Shown here piece after piece: positions 24,803-33,776 of a stretch of DNA of 64,000 nt (positions are counted from its first letter, which is position 1; every line of letters starts with the position of its first letter). Where the stretch lies: assembly GCF_033978785.1 (NCBI RefSeq), contig NC_084741.1, forward strand, positions 75,498,018 to 75,562,017, in the 5' to 3' direction. Position numbers and translations under genes: made by a program. This DNA comes from Entelurus aequoreus. Lineage: Eukaryota; Chordata; Actinopteri; Syngnathiformes; Syngnathidae. The notes under the pieces are model-generated. The model was not told the DNA's origin. It saw only the letters and a program-made list of their open reading frames with translations, and ran no database searches.

Positions 24803-26114
24803 AGGCCTACTGAAACCCACTACTACCGACCACGCAGTCTGATAGTTTATATATCAATGATGAAATCTTAACATTGCAACACATGACAATACGGCCGGGT
24901 TAACTTATAAAGTGCAATTTTAAATTTCCCGCCACACTTCCGGTTGAAAACGTCTAGATATGATGACGTATGCGCGTGATGTCAACAATTGATACGGAAG
25001 TATTGGTACCCCATTGAATACAATACAAAAAAGCTCTGTTTTCATTTCAAAATTCCACAGTATTCTGGACATCTGTGTTGGTGAATCTTTTGCAATTTGT
25101 TTAATTAACAATGAAGACTGCAAAGAAGAAAGTTGTAGGTGGGATCGGTGTATTAGCGGCTGGTTGTAGCAACACAACCAGGAGGACTTACTTGGATAGC
25201 AGACGCGCTATCCGACGCTAGCCACCAACCGCGTGGATGATCGGGTGAAGTCCTTCGTCCTTCTGTCGATCGCTGGAACGCAGGTGAGCACGGGTGTTGA
25301 TGAGCAGATGAGGGCTGGCTGGCGTAGGTGGAGCGCTAATGTTTTTATCATAGCTCTGTGAGGTCCCGTTGCTAAGTTAGCTTCAATGGCGTCATTAGCA
25401 ACAGCATTGTTAAGCTTTGCCAGGCTGGGAATTATTAACCGTGTAGTTACATGTACATGGTTTGATAGTATTGTTGATCTTCTGTCTATCCTTCCAGTCA
25501 GGGATTTATTTATTTTGTTTCTATCTGCATTTGAGCCCAATGCTACCACGTTAGCCCAGTAGCTAAAGAGCTTCGCCGATGTATTGTCGTGGAGATAAAA
25601 GTCACTGTGAATGTCCATTTCGCGTTCTCGACTCTCATTTTCAAGAGGATATAGTATCCGAGGTGGTTTAAAATACAAATCCGTGATCCACAATAGAAAA
25701 AGGAGAGAGTGTGGAATCCAATGAGCCAGCTTGTACCTAAGTTACGGTCAGAGCGAAAAAAGATATGTCTTGCACTGCATTCTAGTCCTTCACTCTAACA
25801 TTCCTCATCCACGAATCTTTCATCCTCGCTCAAATTAATGGGGTAATCGTCGCTTTCTCGGTCCGAATCTCTCTCGCTGCTGGTGTAAACAATAGGGAAA
25901 TATGAGCATTCCTTCCTCCGGTGTCGTCACGCTACTTCCGGTAGGGGCAAGGCTTTTTTTTAATCAGAGACCAAAAGTTGCGAACTTTATCGTCGTTGTT
26001 CTATACTAAATCCTTTCAGCAAAAATATGGCAATATCGCGAAATGATCAAGTATGACACATAGAATGGATCTGCTATCCCCGTTTAAATAAAAAAAAATC
26101 ATTTCAGTAGGCCT
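24803..26114 (+). mobile_element. TTAA-family short DNA element, copy c (complete)
   Basis: AGGCCTACTGAAA and TTTCAGTAGGCCT ends with TTAA at 24799-24802 and 26115-26118, inserted in the unit 3 spacer. It differs from copy b at many sites and carries CCGGTTGAAAACG in place of part of the copy b interior, so there are at least two subfamilies. Confidence 0.9.
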
Positions 26115-26118
26115 TTAA

Positions 26119-27336
26119 AGGCACTACCTAATCCACTTTTTATGTTTGATATAATGAAAACTGTTCATATTGTTTTATTTTTTATACTAAGAATACATTT
26201 AATTTTAACTTTCTCAGGGAATATTAATTTTGAACTAATTTTATATATATTAGTTTTCATCTCAAACATTTCATGATGGCAAAATGGACATTGATTACTA
26301 TTTTGCATGCAATGAATGAAATTAACTGTATTGCATTCGCATTCTTAAAATTTTAAACTGTTGTTTTCATTATGAAATGGTTTGTCTTTTTATATTGTTT
26401 ATGTATTGTTGGCAGGTTGAAAATGGCTCAGCGGATTTGGGTGGCGAAACTAACGTTTAAACGGCACCATATAATAATCATCAAAAACGCACGAGAGACA
26501 AAATGCGGTCACACCACACAGCACATAGGGCTGTGAGCGCACCTGTTTTTATTAGCACACACAAATCGGCACAATCAACCACGGACGCATTTTAGCTGTG
26601 CGTGTCAGCCTTAAATAATGAAAACAGGCGTTTAGGCAATAAAAGACAATTAGGCCAAACACAATAATTGAGGGCACATCTTAACATGTATAATTAAACC
26701 TTAATTAAGCAAAAATATGATTGATTTGATTACTCGATTAATCGATCGGGATATTCGATAGCATACTCGATTACTAAAATATTTGATAGATACAGCTCTA
26801 GCTGTATGTACATATTGCATCATTATGCCTCATTTGTAAGTATATTTGAGCTCATTTATGATCCTTTACTTTTATCCTCTTTGTATATAATTTAGTTTTG
26901 CATGACTCATGACACATTATCTGTATGTAATATTGGCTGCATTTCTGATGGTTGTTTGTGTGCCGTGTTGTTCCAGACCACAGCAAACATTACCTAGCTT
27001 GCCAAAAATTGTACTAAATCTATTAAAAGAAGACAGCCGGTCGTTTCCTTGAACTTGGACACACACATCTATACCTTTGGCCATTAAAAGCCAGTAATTT
27101 CCAGGAATTATCTCACCTTCTGAGTAGCCTCTGATTTACAAATGGTTTCTAATGTCGTAAAAATGTATAGAATAAATATTAAATTTCAACATTTCCGCCT
27201 GCGACACATAGTCATTTTGATAGTAGGCTATTATAGCTAATATAGACACTTACGTCATGGGTTGCCTTCATTATAAGACTTACATACGGCTCATTTTTTG
27301 CGGCTCCAGACAGATTTGTTTTTTGTATTTTGTATA
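26119..27336 (+). other. Unit 3 spacer with empty hAT site
   Basis: Matches the unit 1 and 2 spacers. At 26992-26999 the target ACCTAGCT occurs once, continuous with the flanking bases found on either side of the 2.3-kb hAT in units 1 and 2. No gene. Confidence 0.75.
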
Positions 27337-27616
27337 CGGGGACGGTGTGGCGCAGTTGGCAGAGTGGCTGTGCCAGCAACCTGAGGGTTCCTGGTTCAAT
27401 CACCACCTTCTACCAACCTCGTCACATCCGTTGTGTCCTTGAGCAAGACACTTCACCCTTGCTCCTGATGGGTCGTGGTTATGGTCTTGCATGGCAGCTC
27501 CCGCCATCAGTGTGTGAATGTGTGTGTGAATGTGGAAATAGTGTCAAAGCGCTTTGAGTACCTTGAAGGTAGAAAAACGTTATACAAGCGCTATACAACC
27601 CATTTACCATTTACTT
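27337..27616 (+). mobile_element. tRNA-derived SINE
   Basis: A box TGGCGCAGTTGG near 27349 and B box GGTTCAATCAC near 27392; the body and tail match the copy at 14165. It interrupts sequence that is continuous in unit 2 around 11820 (ttttgtatttttggtccaat). Confidence 0.85.
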
Positions 27617-28316
27617 GTGGTCCAATATGGCTCTTGCAACGTTTTGGGCTGCCAACCTCTGCATTAAACCTTGTAAAGATTGCATTCCTGGCTAAAAATA
27701 CATTTTAACACAGCGAGACAGCACCCTCTGGTGGGCAACAAATCGTAGTAGTAAATTGTACATTCAGTAATACACGACAAAAAATACATTTACATCACAC
27801 ATTTGATCACCAACCTTGTTTCCTCATCAACCAGGTGCAAAGATACCGTGTATAATTTCGATGTAACTTTAAGTTCAATTTAACTGGAGCTCACTTTTAG
27901 CTGAAACTTGTTTTTTTTCTTATTATTTTGGTTTATTATTGACAGTTCCCACTCGATAGCGGTGTCTCAATTCGGCGGCTGCATCCTTCCAAGGAGCCAG
28001 CCCATGCAGTCGACGAGGTATGGATCCTGGCGGGAGCCCTCTTGCCTTCGGGACACTTCCTGGTTACGTCAGTTGTTCCCGCCCTTACATTTACGTCACG
28101 TGTCAGTCGCGCGAGGTTGAACAATGGCAAACTTAAGGTGAGGAGATCCAGGATGGCGCCGTGAACGGTCTTACTTGCGGGAGCAGCATCTAAAAAAGAA
28201 TATAATCCTGTGAAAATGGCTCGTGTATGATTGAAAATAAACTTAATGGTTTCCTATAGTATTTAGTTCATTTTGTGTTTCATTTGGCGGGACTTTGACG
28301 GCTGCTCCTTTGAACT
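27617..28316 (+). other. Unit 3 segment upstream of L1 ORF1
   Basis: Matches 11826-12522. The part from about 27950 is probably the L1 5' untranslated region, since it directly precedes ORF1 in both units. No other gene is visible. Confidence 0.45.
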
Positions 28317-29174
28317 ATGCCGACGTCTTCTGGCTCGAAAAGGAAAGGTGTGGCGAGGAAAATGGCCGATAACGCTACAACCGGAGCTTCAAACCTGCTA
28401 TTTGAGAACTGCCATGACTATATCATCGGTGGGGACAGCATGAAAATGCATCTCATGAATGAAGAAGTTTTTCCTTCCCTGTCAGTAACACCGGAGAAAG
28501 GTAAAGATGAAAAGGGCAATACGCTATCCGTGTTAATTAACGCCCGCTCAGAAGAGCTGAACGCCCGTTCAGACGAGCTGAACGCCCGCTCGGAGGAGCT
28601 GAAAAAGTTGATCCAGGCCAAAGCCATTCAAATTGCCAGCGGAAATGTTAAAGTGGAACTAGTTTGCAAACAAGTAAGTGAGATTATGGGGAGAGTTTCT
28701 GGACTGGAACTGGCTGTGGAGGGGGACAAGAAGCTAATTAATGTACTTCAAGAACGCATCACCGAGATTGAGAGATATTCAAGACGATGGAACCTGAGAC
28801 TGCACGGTGTGGCCGAGCGTGTGGAGGACAGAGATGTACGTGAAGAGGTTATTCGAGTTTGCCAGGCTCTGCTGCCGTCTGATGCTGAAAGGCTCCCGAA
28901 TGTTATCGACACCGTGCACCACGTTGGAGTGAAGAAGCCGAAAGGTAACAGGTGTGTTTTACTGCAGTTTTCCTCCCGGGCGCACAGAGCTGCAGTCTGG
29001 GCCGCTGCAAATAATTCCTCTTACCTTCGAGGCAACGAGCTGCGCTTCGCCGAGGATCTTTGTAAAGTCGACAAAGAAGCAAGAATGAAGTTATGGCCAC
29101 TGGTGGATGAAGTTCGCAAGGCAGGGAAAATTGCCTACTTTGTAGGCGGTCGAGCATTTATCGAGAAAAAATAA
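28317..29174 (+). CDS. L1/Tx1-type LINE ORF1 protein, intact frame
   Basis: A 285-codon open frame. L1-type ORF1 proteins are RNA-binding trimeric chaperones of the retrotransposon particle. Here residues about 60-160 form a coiled coil that includes three consecutive seven-residue repeats of NARSEEL type, then EERITEIERYSRRWNLRLHG-like sequence (ERITEIERYSRRWNLRLHGV), which is the start of the RRM-like domain. The C-terminal domain ends KAGKIAYFVGGRAF. The N-terminus is basic (SGSKRKGVARK). The unit 2 copy has two heptads in the same place and is broken. ORF2 downstream is truncated, so the element cannot move on its own. Confidence 0.9.
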   Translation: MPTSSGSKRKGVARKMADNATTGASNLLFENCHDYIIGGDSMKMHLMNEEVFPSLSVTPEKGKDEKGNTLSVLINARSEELNARSDELNARSEELKKLIQAKAIQIASGNVKVELVCKQVSEIMGRVSGLELAVEGDKKLINVLQERITEIERYSRRWNLRLHGVAERVEDRDVREEVIRVCQALLPSDAERLPNVIDTVHHVGVKKPKGNRCVLLQFSSRAHRAAVWAAANNSSYLRGNELRFAEDLCKVDKEARMKLWPLVDEVRKAGKIAYFVGGRAFIEKK

Positions 29175-29518
29175 ATCCCTCTTCCAGTCTGAAGATACAC
29201 CTTTCAGACATTAACTTCCTCTTGACTTTATTTTGTTAAAAGAGGATGGATGGATGGTTGGTTGGAGTTACAATTTACGCACGAGCCAGTTTTTTGCCCT
29301 TTTCTGAATATTAATATGATGTTGTTCCCGCAGCTTCCAGTTGCTTTGTTTCTAACTCAAAGCATTTTCTAATTCTAATTCATTTTTGTTTAACCTTGTC
29401 TTTATCTATAGTTTCTCTCAACGCCAGGGGGTTAAGGCAGAACTTGAAGTGCAAAGCTTTATATTTATTTCTTAAACAATGTAAAACAGATGTTTGTTTT
29501 TTACAGTAGACACACAGT
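29175..29518 (+). other. L1 inter-ORF spacer
   Basis: Between ORF1 and ORF2. Contains the empty TTAA target (29211-29214) used by TTAA copy b in unit 2. Confidence 0.6.
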
Positions 29519-29776
29519 ATGAATGATGATGTAAAGTTTTGGAGATCTCAATGGGGTAATGAGATATATTGCTCTCATGCATCACAGCGTTCTGGTGGAG
29601 TTGGACCACTCAAAAACAATATTACAGGGGTTTTATTGCATCATAGTGACTATGATAAAAATGACCATTATATTTGTCAGGTTTTTGAGATTCAGAAAAC
29701 TAACTTTATAGTTGCTAACATTTATGGATATAACTCGGTGCCTGACAATATATTTTATTTAATGAGGTGGAAAATA
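29519..29776 (+). pseudogene. L1/Tx1-type ORF2 endonuclease fragment (unit 3)
   Basis: Same segment as 17998-18255 (SHASQRSGGVG, VANIYGYNSVPDN). It is cut by a Tc1-type element at the TA dinucleotide 29775-29776. The upstream part of the endonuclease, including the N-terminal catalytic residues, is absent in both copies. Confidence 0.82.
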
Positions 29777-30681
29777 CAAACCCCGTTTCCATATGAGTTG
29801 GGAAATTGTGTTAGATGTAAATATAAACGGAATACAATGATTTGCAAATCCTTTTCAACTCATATCCAATTGAATGCACTACAAAGACAAGATATTTGAT
29901 GTTCAAACTCATAAACTTTATTTTTTTTTTGCAAATAATAATTAACTTAGAATTTCATGGCTGCAACACGTGCCAAAGTAGTTGGGAAAGGGCATGTTCA
30001 CCACTGTTACATGGCCTTTCCTTTTAACAACACTCAGTAAACGTTTGGGAACTGAGGAGACACATTTTTTAAGCTTCTCAGGTGGAATTCTTTCCCTATA
30101 TTGCTTGATGTACAGCTTAAGTTGTTCAACAGTCCGGGGGTCAGTTGAATATGCTACAAAGACAACATATTTGATGTTCAAACTGATACTTTTTCTTTTT
30201 TTTTGCAAATAATCATTAACTTTAGAATTTGATGCCAGCAGCACATGACAAAGAAGTTGGGAAATGTGGCAATAAATTCTGATAAAGTTGAGGAATGCTC
30301 ATCAAACACTTATTTGGAACATCCCACAGGTGAACAGGCAAATTGGGAACAGGTGGGTGCCATGATTGGGTATAAAAGCAGTTTCCATGAAATGCTCAGT
30401 CATTCACAAACAAGGATGGGGCGAGGGTCACCACTTTGTCAACAAATGCGTGAGCAAATTGTTGAACAGTTTAAGAAAACCCTTTCTCAACCCGCTATTG
30501 CAAGGAATTTAGGGATTTCACCATCAACGGTCCGTAATATCATCAAAAGGTTCAGAGAATCTGGAGAAATCACTGCACGTAAGCAGCTAAGCCCGTGACC
30601 TTCGATCCCTCAGGCTGTACTGCATCAACAAGCGACATCAGAGTGTAAAGGATATCACCACATGGGCTCAGGAACACTTCC
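29777..30681 (+). mobile_element. Tc1-type element, 3' truncated and rearranged
   Basis: Starts after a TA with CAAACCCCGTTTCCATATGA, a familiar teleost Tc1-type end. The left third is partly duplicated: the ATATTTGATGTTCAAACT motif occurs at 29891 and 30168, separated by a segment that looks like another part of the same family. It stops abruptly at about 30681 against PYD-like sequence, so the right half was lost in the same event that removed the start of the unit 4 PYD. Confidence 0.78.
30416..30598 (+). pseudogene. Tc1-type transposase N-terminal HTH fragment
   Basis: About 60 codons starting MGRGSPLCQQMREQIVEQF and then LGISPSTVRNIIKRF, the first helix-turn-helix of Tc1-type transposases that binds the terminal repeat. 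A stop follows ARKQLSP, and the DDE domain is missing. Confidence 0.8.
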
Positions 30682-30842
30682 CCACCCTGGGGACAAGAGG
30701 GTGTAGGACACCAAGGTGGAGAACAACAGCCACATGGAGGTTACCAACGAGCTGGTGTCCACCTTCACCATCGATGAAGCTCTAACAGTGACCATCGAGT
30801 AATTGAAACAGATTGGATGCTACGATAAGGCCACCCAACTGG
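30682..30842 (+). pseudogene. PYD-like exon copy 3, unit 4 (broken)
   Basis: Begins inside the PYD (HPGDKRV) straight after the truncated Tc1-type element. It has a TAG after KRV and a TAA in the penultimate helix. Despite the stops its residues are closest to a canonical fish ASC pyrin domain: MEVTNELVSTFTIDEALTV, then LKQIGCYDKATQL, with the Cys and the alternation expected of the last helix. It ends CTG G followed by gtttgc, the same phase-1 position as the other copies. This copy is what makes the PYD assignment of the whole family convincing. Confidence 0.7.
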
Positions 30843-31756
30843 GTTTGCACTTCATTTATTCAAGGAATAGATCCTAACCAACTTTGTTGTTATTTACTTT
30901 TACTTTCCTTTTGAACATATTGGTGAACTTTGGTGTTGTCTGCTTTTAATTTGAATATCTTTTTCTCCTGACATTGTGTAGTACAAAATGTTCTCCTCGT
31001 TTAACTGAAATTGGAAAGATGCATTTACAGTAAGTAGTTTTGCGTCATGAGGTGTAATTCTCGTAAAATCTCATCCCACGAGATTCCACTCTGAGGAAGA
31101 TATTGCAGCCACAGCTGTTGCTGTGATGTCAATGGAAGGCAAAGGCAGTGGATGATCGCTAAAAGACAACATACTTACACCCCCCTTGGCATTACTGTTT
31201 GGGTATGTGGGTCTCCTCAAGCCTGCGAGTCGGCCTCTATTGCCGGGAAGGGACCTCCGAGGTGGCACGGTGCTGCCTCACTCTTCCCGGCCGACCGATC
31301 GGAAGCGAGACAAGACGCCCCGTCTGCATTAGTTTTCCTGCATCAATGCCACGCCAGTTCGATGTTTAAGTGACCTCTAAATGCGCAAATAGTGTTTCCA
31401 TTATGCTTTTGCTAAACACTTCAATATAGAATCGTCTCAAAACCCACATCATGAGAGCACAAAAATTTTTAGCAATATTTGAGAGGTTTTTCGAAATATG
31501 GCTGTTTTCATTACCAGTCTCTTATTGCATATTTAGGTTTCACGCATTTCTAGAGGTAATGAAAATGCAGCTAGTGACGATGAAGGCTTTAAAACATGTT
31601 TAATAGACGAGGGCAATGGTTTTGTTAATTTTATTTAATCGATGTGTTTAAAACAATTGCTTTTTCCTTGGTTTGGGTTTGAAAAGTAGGGTGCAGTCAT
31701 TTCTGTTAAGCAGCTGCATCTGTGAAATACTAAACAATGCCTTCCTGTGTTTGCAG

Positions 31757-31852
31757 ATGAAATGTTTAGGGAACTGACGCGTCCAAAACTTCTTCCAACT
31801 GTAGGACTGCCTCCAACTCCAAAATTTGATTTGAGGGACGTCCGGATGCGAG
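31757..31852 (+). CDS. Linker exon A4 of an ASC-like PYD-CARD gene (phase 1-1)
   Basis: Identical over all 96 bases to A1 and bordered by the same ttgcag and gtaagt. Just downstream, the intron base that distinguishes A1 from A2 and A3 (gttagtaaag rather than gttcgtaaag, near 31893) is also shared with A1, whereas other intron sites match the remaining units. That pattern is what a conversion tract would leave. It is the last A-type exon before the B-type exons. Confidence 0.6.
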
Positions 31853-32119
31853 GTAAGTCATCTATTATCAAATGTAAACGCAAAAGTTGTGTTAGTAAAG
31901 TAAATGTTATTCATTATGATAACCAGGATGTGTTCTCTCACTCCCGCAAAGTCATCAAATGCCGCCAAAAGGTGTTGAAAACTAACAACGCTATCCGAGC
32001 TGCCGTGTTCAATTAGCCTTTCATTAGTAACCACGCGAAAGTAGTCGTGCAAAGTTATTCGGGTTATTCAAGTCATACAACTACATGCTACTTGGATAGC
32101 TTGCCTGAGAGTAGAAGTA

Positions 32120-32646
32120 CCGTATTTTTCGGACTATAAGTCGCAGTTTTTTTTCATAGTTTGGCCAGGAGTGCGACTTATACTCAGGAGCGACTTATGT
32201 GTGAAATTATTAACACATTACCGTAAAATATCAAATAATATTATTTAGTTCATTCACGTAAGAGACTTGACGTATAAGATTTCATCGGATTTAGCGATTA
32301 GGAGTGACAGATTGTTTGGTAAACGTATCGCATGTTCTATATGTTATAGTTATTTGAATGACTCTTACCATAATATGTTACGTTAACATACCAGGCACGT
32401 TCTCAGTTGGTTATTTATGCGTCATATAACGTACACTTATTCAGCCTTTTGTTGACTATTCTTTATTTATTTTAAATTGCCTTTCAAATGTCTATTCTTG
32501 GTGTTGGGTTTTATCAAATAAATTTACCCAAAAAATGCGACTTATAGTCCAGTGCGACTTATATATATGTTTTTTTCCTTCTTTATTATGCATTTTCGGC
32601 CGGTGCGACTTATACTCCGGAGCGACTTATACTCCGAAAAATACGG
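32120..32646. mobile_element. Non-autonomous TIR element with TA target
   Basis: Ends CCGTATTTTTCGGACTATAA and the complement of CCGTATTTTTCGGA at 32633-32646, flanked by TA (32118-32119, 32647-32648). Multiple internal copies of GCGACTTATA in both orientations near the right end suggest foldback structure. This terminal repeat is common in teleost genomes; I do not assign a superfamily. Confidence 0.8.
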
Positions 32647-32649
32647 TAA

Positions 32650-33179
32650 TAGTGAAATTGTTGATCTTCGGTCTATCCTTCCAGTCAGGGGCTTATTTCT
32701 TCTGTTCCGATCCGCTGTAAGGCACGAGTGGATCACATTACCTCCGAAACCCAGGTGCTTAGCAGATGAATTACAGAGGAGGTAGAAATCACAGTGGTCG
32801 TCCTTTTCGCGTTCACAACTCTCATTTTTTAAAGGGTATTGTATCCGTGGTGGTTTAAAATACAAATCCATGATCCACAGTAGAAAAAGGAGGAAGTGTG
32901 GTATCATCCGAGCAATTGTTTGGATTCCCAAACGGGAGCGAAAGAAAATGCGACTGCTCATCTCGGCGTCCGGAACTGCAATGATTTTGCATGTTGTAGT
33001 AGCCCGGTCGTTGCTAGCATGCCGTGTGTTGTGCCTCAGTGTGCATTGTTTACACAACGTGCGGTGCGCTACTTAATATGTCCGTGTGGAAACTTGTTCG
33101 GTACACCTCCGAACCGAACCCCCCATACCGAAACGGTTTAATACAAATACACGTACCGTTACACCCTTAATATATAAAT
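32650..33179 (+). mobile_element. Diverged relative of the TTAA element (right part), then unassigned
   Basis: 32650-32920 shares ordered motifs with the interior of the TTAA elements (CTATCCTTCCAGTCAGGGG, GTGGTTTAAAATACAAATCC, AGAAAAAGGAG) but with many differences and no terminal repeat. The rest to 33179 has no recognisable content. Confidence 0.55.
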
Positions 33180-33560
33180 CCATCCATCCATTTTCTACCG
33201 CTTATTCCCTTCGGGGTCGCGGGGGGCGCTGGAGCCTATCTCAGCTGCAATCGGGCGGAAGGCGGGGTACACCCTGGACAAGTCGCCACCTCATCGCAGG
33301 GCCAACACAGATAGACAGACAACATTCACACTCACATTCACACACTAGGGCCAATTTAGTGTTGCCAATCAACCTATCCCCAGGTGCATGTCTTTGGAGG
33401 TGGGAGGAAGCCGGAGTACCCGGAGGGAACCCACGCAGTCACGGGGAGAACATGCAAACTCAACACAGAAAGATCCCGAGGCCGGGATTGAACTCACGAC
33501 TACTCAGGACCTTCGTATTGTGAGGCAGATGCACTAACCCCTCTTCCACCGTGCTGCCTA
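33180..33560 (-). mobile_element. LINE-tail-type SINE/LINE repeat with (TGGA)n end, reverse orientation
   Basis: Reading on the minus strand it ends in GAATAAGCGGTAGAAAATGG then ATGGATGGAT. The body has the motif CATGCAAACT, GGATTGAACTC and TGTCTTTGGAGG on the plus strand. This repeat is very frequent in teleosts. A related copy in the other orientation is at 55290-55503. Confidence 0.75.
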
Positions 33561-33579
33561 ATATATATATATATTAGGC

Positions 33580-33611
<32 letters not shown>

Positions 33612-33621
33612 GTATATGTAT

Positions 33622-33691
33622 ATCCATCCATCCATTTTCTACCACTGAGGGGCGCTGGAGCCTATCTCAGCTACAATCGGGTGGAAGGCAG

Positions 33692-33774
<83 letters not shown>

Positions 33775-33776
33775 CC
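33622..33776. repeat. LINE-tail scrap and (TA)n tract at the BEL/Pao breakpoint
   Basis: A short (about 70-bp) second copy of the LINE tail, then about 80 bp of TA that joins directly to codons of the BEL/Pao reverse transcriptase start. The breakpoint is therefore at or in the TA tract. Confidence 0.85.

Larger units (their letters stand above)
20595..29776 (+). repeat. Segmental duplication unit 3
   Basis: Carries a PYD-like exon, linker exon A3, the empty hAT site and an L1 with intact ORF1. It is more diverged from units 1 and 2 than they are from each other. Its own insertions are an Ac-like hAT (22720-24659), a TTAA element (24803-26114) and a SINE (27337-27616). It ends where a Tc1-type element has inserted in L1 ORF2. 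Confidence 0.82.
30682..32110 (+). repeat. Segmental duplication unit 4
   Basis: PYD remnant, shortened GC-rich block (31152-31330), linker exon A4 and 260 bp of the following spacer. It diverges from the other units after about 32110, where a TIR element lies. Confidence 0.8.
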
